Source: Microlunatus lacustris (GTDB lineage: Bacteria; Actinomycetota; Actinomycetes; Propionibacteriales; Propionibacteriaceae). Taken from it: a stretch of 64,000 nt of DNA. Location: positions 62,001-126,000 of the forward strand of contig BAAAJN010000006.1 of the NCBI GenBank assembly GCA_039527025.1, in the 5' to 3' direction. A program made the position numbers and the translations under genes. Under the pieces are notes generated by a model. That model saw only the letters and a program-made list of their open reading frames with translations. It was not told the DNA's origin and searched no databases. This document shows, piece by piece, positions 25,062 to 33,937 of the stretch; the first letter of the stretch is position 1, and every line of letters starts with the position of its first letter.

Positions 25062-26179
25062 GGGTGCTGCTCACCGGTGCCGCTGGATTCCTGGGTCAGC
25101 ACACCAGGGTGCGGCTGACTGCCGTCGCCGGCCACGAGGTCGTGCCGGTTGGACGCGACGCCTGGTCGCTGCTGCCGGACCTGCTGGTCGACGTGGACGC
25201 CGTCATCCACGTGGCGGGAGTCAACCGAGGGTCGGACGACCAGGTCGAGCACGGCAACGTCATCCTGGCCCAGGAACTGACCGCCGCCCTCCCTCAGGCC
25301 CGCCAGCTGCGCCACCTGGTGTTCGCCAACTCGATCCAGAGCGGGACAGACAGCCCCTACGGTCGGGGCAAAGCGCGCGCGGCCGAGTTGCTGGGAACTA
25401 GCGCTCGAAGCCTGGGAGCCTCTTTCGCTGACGTCCACTTGCCGAACCTCTTCGGCGAACACGGCCGGCCGGACTACAACTCCTTTGTCGCAACCTTCGT
25501 GGCCGCGGTTCTCGCCGGACGGGCCCCTGACGTGGTCGACCGCCCGATCGAGCTCCTGCACGTCCAAGGAGCAGCTGAGGCTCTGATCGACGGTCTCGAC
25601 TCCGCCACCGGCACATATGCACCGACCGGGACCTGGACGTCGGTAGGTACCGTCCTCCGCAAACTGCAGACCTACGCCTCTCTCTACGCTAACGGCGACA
25701 TACCGCCGCTGCTCGACGACCTGGACGTCGATCTGTTCAACACGCTTCGTGCTGCGCTCTTCCCGGACCACTACCCTCTCCCTCTCCCGGTGCGGGCCGA
25801 TCAGCGCGGGAACTTGGTGGAGACCGTTCGGAGCCACGGCGGGGCCGGTCAAACCTTCGTCTCCACCACCCGACCCGGCGTCACCCGCGGAGAGCACTTC
25901 CATCTGCGCAAGGTCGAGCGCTTCGTGGTCCTGTCGGGAAGCGCCTCGATTCGGCTGCGCAAGATGTTTGACGACCAGGTGGTGACCTTCGACGTCGCAG
26001 GCGATCAGCCCTGCATCGTGGACATGCCCACGTCCTGGGCTCATAGCATCGCCAACACCGGGGACTCGGACCTCACCACGCTCTTCTGGACCAACGAGCT
26101 GTTCGACCCGCAGGCCCCCGACACCTACCCGGAGCCGGTCGGTCAACCTGCCGAGGCTCGCGAGCAGGTACAAGCGTGA
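25058..26179 (+). CDS. capF: CapF-like bifunctional epimerase/reductase (SDR plus cupin)
   Basis: 373 residues. The N-terminal SDR half has GAAGFLGQHTR and a reduced set of SDR motifs. The C-terminal cupin (about 255-360) has the metal-binding stretch GVTRGEHFHLRKVERFVVLSG. This two-domain order is specific to CapF/WbjC, which epimerises C3 and reduces C4 of the CapE product to UDP-L-PneNAc/6-deoxytalose-type intermediates. It is coupled to capE by ATGA overlap. Confidence 0.92.
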   Translation: MRVLLTGAAGFLGQHTRVRLTAVAGHEVVPVGRDAWSLLPDLLVDVDAVIHVAGVNRGSDDQVEHGNVILAQELTAALPQARQLRHLVFANSIQSGTDSPYGRGKARAAELLGTSARSLGASFADVHLPNLFGEHGRPDYNSFVATFVAAVLAGRAPDVVDRPIELLHVQGAAEALIDGLDSATGTYAPTGTWTSVGTVLRKLQTYASLYANGDIPPLLDDLDVDLFNTLRAALFPDHYPLPLPVRADQRGNLVETVRSHGGAGQTFVSTTRPGVTRGEHFHLRKVERFVVLSGSASIRLRKMFDDQVVTFDVAGDQPCIVDMPTSWAHSIANTGDSDLTTLFWTNELFDPQAPDTYPEPVGQPAEAREQVQA

Positions 26180-26799
26180 TGACCGCCATCACTCTTGGCG
26201 CTCTTCAGCCAGCGGACGTGCGGCCGCTAGCCCGCTTGCACCGGCGCGCCTTCCCCGACTTCTTTCTCAGCACCCTCGGAGAGCCGTTCCTCGTCGAGTT
26301 CTACCGGGGCTTCCTGCACGACGACACCGCCGTTGCCGTCGTAGCCCGTGGGCCAGAGGGCGCCGTCCTCGGTGCCGCCGTCGGCACGCTGCGTCCCGTC
26401 GACTTCTTCCCACGGCTGCTCAGGCGGCGGTGGCCGGGATTCGTCTGGGCCAGCCTCCGGGCGGTGCTCAGCCAGCCCTCGGCGACGCCGCGCCTTCTCG
26501 GTGCCGTCCGTTACCGCGGGGGCGCTGACGGCCACGGGAGCGGAGCCCTGCTGAGTTCGATCTGCGTCGACCCGGGCCACCGCACCCGAGGGTTGGGCGG
26601 TCAGCTGGTGAAGGCCTGGGCGCGACGGGCTGGCGCTGCGGGGGCCAGCACCGCGTTCCTCAACACGGACGCCGAGGGCAACGACGCTGTCAATGCCTTC
26701 TACCGCAAGAACGGCTGGGTACCGTCCCAGCACTTCACCACTCCCCTAGGACGAGCCATGATCCGCTACTCGCTCGAACTGGAGCGCGAACGATGCTGA
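26176..26799 (+). CDS. GNAT-family N-acetyltransferase
   Basis: 207 residues. The acetyl-CoA motif A is ICVDPGHRTRGLGGQLVKAW (about 133-152), followed by FLNTDAEGNDAVNAFYRKNGW, which is typical of GNAT enzymes. It is inserted between capF and capG, overlapping capF by four bases and capG by seven. It may acetylate an amino sugar of this pathway, since the UDP-4-amino sugar predicted here would need an acetyltransferase; substrate unproven. Confidence 0.8.
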   Translation: MMTAITLGALQPADVRPLARLHRRAFPDFFLSTLGEPFLVEFYRGFLHDDTAVAVVARGPEGAVLGAAVGTLRPVDFFPRLLRRRWPGFVWASLRAVLSQPSATPRLLGAVRYRGGADGHGSGALLSSICVDPGHRTRGLGGQLVKAWARRAGAAGASTAFLNTDAEGNDAVNAFYRKNGWVPSQHFTTPLGRAMIRYSLELERERC

Positions 26800-27920
26800 A
26801 GGTCGTCACCGTCGTCGGAACTCGCCCTGAGGTGATCCGCTTGTCGCAGGTCATCAAGCGTCTGGACAGCACCACGAACCACGTGCTGGTGCACACGGGT
26901 CAGAACTACGACCACGCGCTCAACCAGATCTTCTTCGACGACCTTGGCCTGCGCGCTCCCGACCACGTGCTAGGCGTCGACACGAGCTCCTTGGGCAGAG
27001 TCCTCGGCGAGACCCTTATCGGCGTCGAGTGGGTGCTAGCTGAGGAGCGCCCCGACGCGGTGCTGGTGCTCGGTGACACCAACAGCTGCATCGCCGCGCT
27101 GATGGCGAAGCGCATGCGGATCCCCGTCTACCACATGGAGGCCGGCAACCGCTCCTTCGACGAGAACGTCCCTGAGGAGACGAACCGCCGGATGGTCGAC
27201 CACGTCGCCGACTTCAACCTCGTCTACACCGAACATGCCCGTCGCAACCTGCTCGCCGAGGGGTTGCAGCCGCGACGGATCGCCCTGACTGGGTCGCCGA
27301 TGCGTGAGGTTCTGGAGAGCTACCGGAGCCAGATCGACGCCTCCGTAGCCCTCCAGACGCTCGGCGTCACGGAGAGCGGCTACTTCCTCGTCAGTGTCCA
27401 CCGAGAGGAGAACGTCGACTCGCCCGCTCGATTGACGCAGGTGCTCGACTGCCTAGAAACTGTGGCTGAGACATTCGGTCTACCGGTGCTCGTCTCGACC
27501 CATCCTCGTACACGGAAGCGACTCGCCCTGCTCGACCGAGTCCTCCCCGACGGAATCGCCTTCCACGAACCCTTCGGCTTCCACGACTACAATAGGCTCC
27601 AGCTCGCCGCGGCTTGCGTCCTGTCGGATTCCGGCACCATCGCGGAGGAGTCGACGCTGCTCGGCTTCCCCGCAGTCACGCTACGAGACGCCATTGAGCG
27701 CCCGGAGGCCCTTGACACCGGAGGGATCATGATGACCGGCCTCGACCCTCAGGATGTGATCGCCGCCATCCGGCTGGTGAAGGATGCCGATGGCTCCTGC
27801 AACGCCTCGAGCCGCCTCGTACCGGAGGACTACCTCGTGGCGAACACCTCGGAGCGCGCCGTGAAGTTCATCTTGTCGACCGCCCGCAGGCACCACGCCT
27901 GGGCAGGGATTCGGACCTGA
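26793..27920 (+). CDS. capG: UDP-GlcNAc 2-epimerase family, CapG-like
   Basis: 375 residues. Landmarks are VGTRPEVIRLSQVI, HTGQNYD, EAGNRSFDENVPEETNRRMVDH, VSVHREEN and LSDSGTIAEESTLLG, all typical of the non-hydrolysing 2-epimerases. With CapE and CapF upstream it most likely performs the last step to UDP-N-acetyl-L-fucosamine. A WecB-like role (UDP-ManNAc) is the alternative, but no ManNAc dehydrogenase sits next to it. Confidence 0.88.
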   Translation: MLKVVTVVGTRPEVIRLSQVIKRLDSTTNHVLVHTGQNYDHALNQIFFDDLGLRAPDHVLGVDTSSLGRVLGETLIGVEWVLAEERPDAVLVLGDTNSCIAALMAKRMRIPVYHMEAGNRSFDENVPEETNRRMVDHVADFNLVYTEHARRNLLAEGLQPRRIALTGSPMREVLESYRSQIDASVALQTLGVTESGYFLVSVHREENVDSPARLTQVLDCLETVAETFGLPVLVSTHPRTRKRLALLDRVLPDGIAFHEPFGFHDYNRLQLAAACVLSDSGTIAEESTLLGFPAVTLRDAIERPEALDTGGIMMTGLDPQDVIAAIRLVKDADGSCNASSRLVPEDYLVANTSERAVKFILSTARRHHAWAGIRT

Positions 27921-27921
27921 C

Positions 27922-28482
27922 ATGGTCATCTCTCGAGAAGGGGCGCTCTACCAGCGACTTCGGCTCGCGCGCAACGCCGCCGTGATTGTGGCCAAGGGGC
28001 TGCGCTCCGTAGCGCCGACATGCTCGATCCACCCCACGAGCCACCTGGCCCGCGATCTGGAAGCAGGCCCCTATGTCTTCATCGGCCGGCGCTGCACGCT
28101 ATCTCCCGGGGTCCGGATCGGCAGCTACACCATGCTCGCCTCCGGCGTGGCCATCGTCGGCGACGACCACAACTGGCTCGACCCAGAACAGCCGATGCAG
28201 TTCTCGGGACGGCCACCTCAGCGACGAACGGAGATCGGGGCTGATGTGTGGCTCGGTCACGGCACGATCGTGATGCGGGGTCTCCGGATCGGTGACGGCG
28301 CCATCGTTGCGGCCGGTTCGGTGGTTACAAAGGATGTCCCCCCGCGGGAGATCTGGGCTGGAGTTCCGGCGCGCAAGTTGCGTGACCGCTTCACCGACTC
28401 CGCTGACGTCGATCGGCACGTCGCAGCGCTGGCTAGACCACTCGTTACACCCCGATTCGCCGAACGGCAGCAAACGGGGTGA
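27922..28482 (+). CDS. left-handed beta-helix acyltransferase
   Basis: 186 residues with hexapeptide repeats (VFIGRRCTLSPGVRIGSYTMLASGV) and the insertion GDDHNWLDPEQPMQF, then IGADVWLGHGTIVMRGLRIGDGAIVAAGSVV and the capping VPPREIWAGVPARKLR. This is the CatB/LacA/WbbJ-type O- or N-acetyltransferase family. It begins just after capG and overlaps the next glycosyltransferase by four bases. It probably acetylates a sugar of the repeat unit. Confidence 0.85.
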   Translation: MVISREGALYQRLRLARNAAVIVAKGLRSVAPTCSIHPTSHLARDLEAGPYVFIGRRCTLSPGVRIGSYTMLASGVAIVGDDHNWLDPEQPMQFSGRPPQRRTEIGADVWLGHGTIVMRGLRIGDGAIVAAGSVVTKDVPPREIWAGVPARKLRDRFTDSADVDRHVAALARPLVTPRFAERQQTG

Positions 28483-29672
28483 GCAGCCGACGGCGCGTCC
28501 TCGTTGTGGCAGGATACTTCGACTGGTTCAGTGGATATCAGGAGACCGTTCTGGTGCCAGCCCTCGCAAAGCACGCTGACGTCGAGGTGATGGCCTCTGA
28601 TCGAGTTAGCCCTGCTTTCCAGGACAGTCACCTCGCGGCGCTTGGACTGAAGCGTCGCTACGGAACCGGTACGCGATGGGAAAATAACATCCTCGTGGCG
28701 CGTCATGCGTCGTTTGAGAAGCGGTCGATGGTCTGGTCGACGACCGTCCGTAAGGCGATCGACTCCGGGACGTACGATCTCATCGTCCAGGTCATGCCCG
28801 GCCAGCTTCTCTCGTCAGCACCGGCATTTACCTGCAACCCAGCCCCTCGCGTTGCGCTCTACGGCGACAACAAGGCCATGTGGTCTCATCTTCCGCGCTG
28901 GAAGCGCATAGCCAAGGGCGGCGCATTTGCAGTGTCAAAGGGCCTCCTGTACACCGTGGTGAACAGACGGAGCGAGGCCATCTATGGCTACACACCGGAC
29001 ACCATCAGACGACTCCGGCCCTTCCAGGCCGGGCGTCCGGCTCATCTCCTGCCGCTGGCGTTCTCCGCCGAAACCTTTCACCCTGACGACGCCGTCCGCC
29101 ATCTCTACCGAACTGAGCTTGGCCTGTCCGAGGATGACGTGCTCCTGCTGGCAGCAGGCAAGATTCAACCGCAGAAGCGCCTCGAGTGGCTCCAGGAGTC
29201 TTTCGAACAGCTCGCGGTGGACCACCCGAGAGTGCACCTGCTTCTGGTTGGAGCCGACTCCTCGGATTACTCCGAGCGCATCCAGCAAGCCTTTCGAACC
29301 TCGGTTTTTCGCGACCGCATGTATGTGCGGCCCTTCACCAACGGGGCCGGACTTAACGCTGCCTTCAACGGCGCCGACCTCGGCGTGTGGCCACGTAACC
29401 CTGCCATCACCATCCAACAGGCCCTAGGTACGGGCCTGTCGGTGCTCCTGCCGAGGAACGATCTCGTGGGCCACCTCGTGAGGAAGGACAGTGGCCACTA
29501 CTTCGAACTTCGCGAGGGCGAGGAAGTCGAGCGACTGGCGGAGGCTTTGAAGCGCGCTCTCGCCCAGACGGATTTCTCACAGGCAGCACGCCGTACTCGG
29601 GCCACCAACAACCGCTGGCTCAGCGCCGACAGCGTCGCCCGGCAACTCCTGGCCGGGACGGGGACACCATGA
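28479..29672 (+). CDS. glycosyltransferase, GT-B fold (GT4-like)
   Basis: 397 residues. The C-terminal half contains LLLAAGKIQPQKRLEWLQES, LLLVGADSSDYSERI and ADLGVWPRNPAITIQQALGTGLSVLLP, a GT4 donor domain. The usual second conserved Glu pair is only partly present (PAITIQQALGTG). The start is GTG, overlapping the acyltransferase. It uses noticeably more A/T-rich codons than the ribosomal and transporter genes, as do the next three genes. Linkage unknown. Confidence 0.8.
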   Translation: MSSRRRVLVVAGYFDWFSGYQETVLVPALAKHADVEVMASDRVSPAFQDSHLAALGLKRRYGTGTRWENNILVARHASFEKRSMVWSTTVRKAIDSGTYDLIVQVMPGQLLSSAPAFTCNPAPRVALYGDNKAMWSHLPRWKRIAKGGAFAVSKGLLYTVVNRRSEAIYGYTPDTIRRLRPFQAGRPAHLLPLAFSAETFHPDDAVRHLYRTELGLSEDDVLLLAAGKIQPQKRLEWLQESFEQLAVDHPRVHLLLVGADSSDYSERIQQAFRTSVFRDRMYVRPFTNGAGLNAAFNGADLGVWPRNPAITIQQALGTGLSVLLPRNDLVGHLVRKDSGHYFELREGEEVERLAEALKRALAQTDFSQAARRTRATNNRWLSADSVARQLLAGTGTP

Positions 29673-30994
29673 CGACGTCATCGCGGGTAGAAACTGGCCA
29701 ATGGCGGAAGGCCGATCGAGGCGATTTTTCGCGCAGCCAGCTGGCTAAGGGGCCGCACGTGCGCACCCGGCGCCGCACCACCCGAATCGGCGCTCAAGGC
29801 TGGGGGGACGCCGCCGTCGGGGTCGTCTTCGGTCTGCTTGCCGCATCGAACCTCGTCCAGGGCATCTGGCTTCGCGCGGTCCCCTGGCTCGATCTCACGA
29901 CTGCCAGCTTTGCTGTCGCGCTACCCGTAGCGCTCCTTGGAGTCCTGCGACGAACCACGATCCAGCAGATCGGCGTTGTCCTGCTGCTCTTTGCAGCCCT
30001 CATCCTCGGCTACCTCACGCCGGCACTAACTGCCAACGCCGAGAACAAGCGGATCAACTTGCTCCTTGGGGTGGCCTTCGTTTTCGTCGCAAGCTTCCTG
30101 TCTTTGACCAACGCGCGGAGGCTCCGCGCCTTTTTGGTGACCATCGCAGCGCTGGCGTTACCGGTCGTCATCGGTCAGGCCCTCCTGGCTGATCCCGCGG
30201 CTCTTATGACGGGGCGAAGAACTCCTGTCGGAGTAAATGCCATCGGCGCGGGACGTGAACTCGGGTCCGCGCTGATCCTCCTACTGGCCCTCCTAGGCTC
30301 TGGCCACCGCCGATACAGATCCGTTCTGGTGCTCCTGGCTCTCGTTCTAGGCGCAGGGCTTTATCTCGCAGGCAGCCGCGGCCCAGTGGCGGGTGTACTC
30401 GCCGCCCTAGTCGTGCTGATCCTCACGCATCCGACGTGGAGGCGGCGGACGCAGGTGGCTTTGCTAGCAGCGCTATTACTGCTGGGGGCGCTCATCTACT
30501 CGCGATCGACGCTCACTAGTTCGAGGTTGGCCGACGCCACCAGCTCTGGCCGGCGAGAGATCTACGCAAGTGCGCTCAGGATTGCTGGCGAGCGACCCAT
30601 GGGAATCGGCTGGGGGAACTTTGCGAGGTTTGCCCCGGCCGAGCAGCTCCGAACGGCTCAGGGGGACAACCTATACGTCCACAACATCGTCCTGGAATTC
30701 TGGATCGAGGCTGGCATCGCCGGCGCTCTCGCGTTCAGCTTCTTCCTGATCGTGATCGTGATTAGGGCTCTGCGCGCAGCGTCGATTTCTCCACTCAGAT
30801 ACGCATTGTCGGCCCTGACGGTCAATCTGCTTGTCGGCGCAATGCTCAGCAGCGATGTGGTCGGCAACCGAATGCTGTGGGTAGTGCTAGCGGCAGTATT
30901 GGCCGGCGCAGCGTCACGCGATGTTGGCTCCCGCACCGTCCCCGCCAGCCGATCCCATCAACGCACTTCTGGCCGGAGGGTGCCGCGGCTGTGA
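29669..30994 (+). CDS. Wzy-like O-antigen polymerase/ligase family membrane protein
   Basis: 441 residues with about 11-12 membrane segments after a basic N-terminal stretch of about 40 residues. The large outer loop has GRREIYASALRIAGERPMGIGWGNF and HNIVLEFWIEAGIAGAL, which resemble the conserved H-N-x-x-L-E/Q region of the Wzy_C domain. It has in-frame TTA leucine codons at 30158 and 30476, rare in such genomes. Expected to polymerise repeat units outside the membrane. It is coupled to its neighbours by four-base overlaps. Confidence 0.85.
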   Translation: MTTSSRVETGQWRKADRGDFSRSQLAKGPHVRTRRRTTRIGAQGWGDAAVGVVFGLLAASNLVQGIWLRAVPWLDLTTASFAVALPVALLGVLRRTTIQQIGVVLLLFAALILGYLTPALTANAENKRINLLLGVAFVFVASFLSLTNARRLRAFLVTIAALALPVVIGQALLADPAALMTGRRTPVGVNAIGAGRELGSALILLLALLGSGHRRYRSVLVLLALVLGAGLYLAGSRGPVAGVLAALVVLILTHPTWRRRTQVALLAALLLLGALIYSRSTLTSSRLADATSSGRREIYASALRIAGERPMGIGWGNFARFAPAEQLRTAQGDNLYVHNIVLEFWIEAGIAGALAFSFFLIVIVIRALRAASISPLRYALSALTVNLLVGAMLSSDVVGNRMLWVVLAAVLAGAASRDVGSRTVPASRSHQRTSGRRVPRL

Positions 30995-32343
30995 CGAGAG
31001 CAGGCGCCCGTCGGCGGCTCAGAGCGAGTACGCCCGTACGTCGCGGTCTGGCAGTAATTCTCGGCGGCACCATGGGCGGGCAGCTGCTCGCTCTGGGAGC
31101 CGCCCCTGCACTCACGCGCCTGTACTCCCCAGCCGACTTCGGCATCTTCACAATCATCAGCGGCGTCACGCTCGCTGTGGCCAGCAGTTCTGCCCTGCGC
31201 TTCGAGCTTGCGGTGCCGGTACCAGCGGAGGAGCGTGACGCCCACTCCCTTGTAGCCTTGGGACTGATCGCGGCGTCGCTCACTGCTGTCATCGGCACAG
31301 TCGTGGTCGCGCTCGCCGGCCAGACTATGAGCAAGCGATTCAATCAACCGGACCTGATGCCTTGGTTGTGGCTGGTACCCATCACGGCGGCGGTGATGGG
31401 TGCGTATCTGGTGTTGAACCAGCTGGCCGTGCGGAACCAGCGCTATACTGCCATCGGCCGGCGTAATCTATTTCAGACCACGGTCCTGGTTCTGACCCAG
31501 CTAGGGGCCGGTGCCGTGGGATTCAGGCCGGGTGGATTGGTGCTCGGCCTGGGACTGGGGCAGGTCGCCGGTGCGGTCAGTCTGCTCTGGGGGTCAGGGC
31601 TGCGTTCTGAGCCTGCACGTGCTGGCCGTCGGCCGCAACAACTCTGGGTGGCCCTGAAGCGGTACCGTCGTTTCCCCTTGCTGCTCACGCCCTCGGGGCT
31701 GTTAAACGTCCTCGGGCTACAGGTGCCGGTTCTCATCATCGCGCTGCACTACGGCGATGTAACCGCCGGCTGGTTGGGACTCAGCCAACGTGTGCTCGCG
31801 CTCCCGCTTGCCCTGGTCGGCGCAGCCGCAGCCCAGGTCTACCTCGGTGAATTCGTCCGAGCCACTCGGGCAGGTGTTGGCGACGCGACAAGGCTCTTCG
31901 CTAGCGCCAGTCGTCGGCTCGCCCTCGTCGGACTCCTAGTCGCCACCGTCCTCTTGACGGCGGGACCCTGGCTGTTCAGCGTGGTCTTCGGCCCGGTGTG
32001 GCTAGTCAGCGGCGAGTACGCGCGTGCACTAAGCATCGGTCTAGCCGCACAATTGGTTGCGGCACCACTGTCCCAGACCCTGTCGGCCCTGGAGCGACAA
32101 CACTTGCAACTCGCCTGGGACATCGGTCGACTCGTCATCGTCGCCGGTGTCACAGGGCTCTGCGCCCTCGCAGACATGCCCGCAATCACAACCGTGTGGT
32201 GCTTCGGACTTGCGTCGGCCCTCACCTATGGCGGGTCATGGTTGTTGTGTCGACACGCCGTTCGCAAGGGGCGCCTCGCGCCGGGCCAAGTCCTGGAGGG
32301 CCTCAGCGAGGCTGGGCCGGCGGACTTTAGGCCACTCCCATGA
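30991..32343 (+). CDS. polysaccharide flippase (Wzx/MATE-like)
   Basis: 450 residues with about 12 hydrophobic segments. The N-terminal motif GLAVILGGTMGGQLLALGAAPALTRLYSPADFGIF is characteristic of RfbX/Wzx flippases. The GTG start (30991) overlaps the wzy stop. A TTA leucine codon lies at 31702. It would move the lipid-linked repeat unit across the cytoplasmic membrane for polymerisation by the preceding gene product. Confidence 0.9.
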   Translation: MTRAGARRRLRASTPVRRGLAVILGGTMGGQLLALGAAPALTRLYSPADFGIFTIISGVTLAVASSSALRFELAVPVPAEERDAHSLVALGLIAASLTAVIGTVVVALAGQTMSKRFNQPDLMPWLWLVPITAAVMGAYLVLNQLAVRNQRYTAIGRRNLFQTTVLVLTQLGAGAVGFRPGGLVLGLGLGQVAGAVSLLWGSGLRSEPARAGRRPQQLWVALKRYRRFPLLLTPSGLLNVLGLQVPVLIIALHYGDVTAGWLGLSQRVLALPLALVGAAAAQVYLGEFVRATRAGVGDATRLFASASRRLALVGLLVATVLLTAGPWLFSVVFGPVWLVSGEYARALSIGLAAQLVAAPLSQTLSALERQHLQLAWDIGRLVIVAGVTGLCALADMPAITTVWCFGLASALTYGGSWLLCRHAVRKGRLAPGQVLEGLSEAGPADFRPLP

Positions 32344-32398
32344 TCGAACTCGAGTCAGCGGAGCAGCTCCCGTTCGAACTTACCCGCCGGCAACGGCT

Positions 32399-33901
32399 AT
32401 GGTGAAGAGGCGCGCTCGTCGAACTCGGTGGGTCCTAGCTCTGATCATCGTCTTGGCGCTCGGTCTCGCAGTCGTGCTCGGTCTAATATACCCGGAAAAT
32501 CGAAGTCGCTCTGATCCGCTGACCGCGTCCGATCAACAACGAGCCACGCCACTGCCGCCGTCACCAACAGGTCGCTTCATCCTTGGAGCGTACGACAGCC
32601 CCGTCCTGGAGGCGAACGAGTCATCACCGGTTCCGCGCATTGACGTCGACCGGACAATTTCCGCCCTTCAGGCAGCTAAGGTGAATACCTACGCCTATCT
32701 CATATGCCCGGACTACCGGGCCAATCCGCAAACCAGCCTGACTCAGCTAGATCAACTTCCGGAGTTCGCTAGGCGTGCCGGCGCGGCAGGGATCGACGTA
32801 CTTGTCTACCTCGTCCCCCCGACCGAGGCGCCGGAGGCGGCTTATCAGCCCTATGGTTGGGACTACGTCCGCTGGTTCGACCACGTCGGCCGGCTCGCTG
32901 CCGAACAGCCTGCGATCAAAAGCGTGATCCTTGACGATTTTGGGGGGAACGTCATTGCCCGACCAACCCTGAACTTCCACTTCACACCGCTCTACACCCA
33001 CCGAATGACCGCAGCTGCTAGGCGGCACGCACCTGGGCTGAGCTTTTTGCCCGTCCTGTACCACCACGATCTGATCGGTCGCCACGCCGTTCTCAGCGAG
33101 TACCGGCATCTCATCCAGGGAGTCGTCTTCCCATATTTCGGCTATTCAGATGGTCGTACAGTCGCCGGCAACACCGTAGACGCCACGAAAGCGCTGAGCC
33201 AGGGTCTAGAGGTGTCTGACGCGCTCCGCTGCCCGCGGGCAGCTGGTTGCACACAGATCGTCCTCCCCGCCCGGAACGCGACCGACGAGACAGTCGACAC
33301 AGCAGTTTGGAGCAGTACTATCGTGCCCATGCCTGGCGAGCGTCGCTTCGTCAAAGTCGAGGTACATGACGACGCCGGCTCCAGCGCTGATGTCGATTAC
33401 CGCCTCCAGGTCGTTGTCGACGGTATGACGGTTGGCACTGCAAGCCGCGGTACGGGTTGGAAAGAACGCGTCTTCGACCTCAGTGCTGTGACCACTCGCC
33501 GGAGCAACGCGGCGGTGGAGGTACAGCTCGTCCGAGGCGGCAGCGGTACGGAGCGAAGCCGAGTTACCGTGCAGATCGGTGATATCGAGGGGCACGGCAT
33601 GACTGTTGATCCCGAATGGACCGAACCCGCGAGGATGAGCACAGGCTTGACCTCGGCAAACACGGTAGACACACCTCTGGTCTTCATGCCGTACGCAGTT
33701 CCCCTCAGTGCCGAGCAGGGGCAGGGCGCTTCGCCCGCGTACTTCGCCAGCGTCCTTCACCAGATGGACGTTCTACGCACTAGCGGACGGATTACCGGAT
33801 CCCTTGTTTTCAAACTCCCGCTCGAGCACACCGTGCTGGGGCAGCCGGATCCTCGGTATCAGATTCTCGCTCGCACATACACCGCATGGGGACCGAGATG
33901 A
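32399..33901 (+). CDS. membrane-anchored TIM-barrel-like protein with inserted beta-sandwich, unknown function
   Basis: 500 residues. Basic N-terminus, one membrane helix (about 11-29), tether to about 58. From GRFILGAYDSP the chain reads like a TIM barrel: NTYAYLICPDYR, GIDVLVYLVPPTE, IKSVILDDFGGN (an acidic end of a strand), LSFLPVLYHHD and GVVFPYF. Residues about 300-405 form a beta-rich domain (MPGERRFVKVEVHDD..., QIGDIEGHG), after which the barrel seems to resume with TPLVFMPYAV and ITGSLVFKLPLEHT. A glycoside hydrolase-like role in polysaccharide processing or release is plausible. No family was recognised, and the catalytic residues are a guess. Confidence 0.6.
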   Translation: MVKRRARRTRWVLALIIVLALGLAVVLGLIYPENRSRSDPLTASDQQRATPLPPSPTGRFILGAYDSPVLEANESSPVPRIDVDRTISALQAAKVNTYAYLICPDYRANPQTSLTQLDQLPEFARRAGAAGIDVLVYLVPPTEAPEAAYQPYGWDYVRWFDHVGRLAAEQPAIKSVILDDFGGNVIARPTLNFHFTPLYTHRMTAAARRHAPGLSFLPVLYHHDLIGRHAVLSEYRHLIQGVVFPYFGYSDGRTVAGNTVDATKALSQGLEVSDALRCPRAAGCTQIVLPARNATDETVDTAVWSSTIVPMPGERRFVKVEVHDDAGSSADVDYRLQVVVDGMTVGTASRGTGWKERVFDLSAVTTRRSNAAVEVQLVRGGSGTERSRVTVQIGDIEGHGMTVDPEWTEPARMSTGLTSANTVDTPLVFMPYAVPLSAEQGQGASPAYFASVLHQMDVLRTSGRITGSLVFKLPLEHTVLGQPDPRYQILARTYTAWGPR

Positions 33902-33937
33902 GCGCGACCGACGGAGAAGCTCATTAGTTGATGGGGT

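Noticed and set aside
33902..33937. ATGAGC/GCTCAT stem as a terminator between the barrel gene and wbpA
   Set aside because: Six pairs with a long loop; too weak to call.
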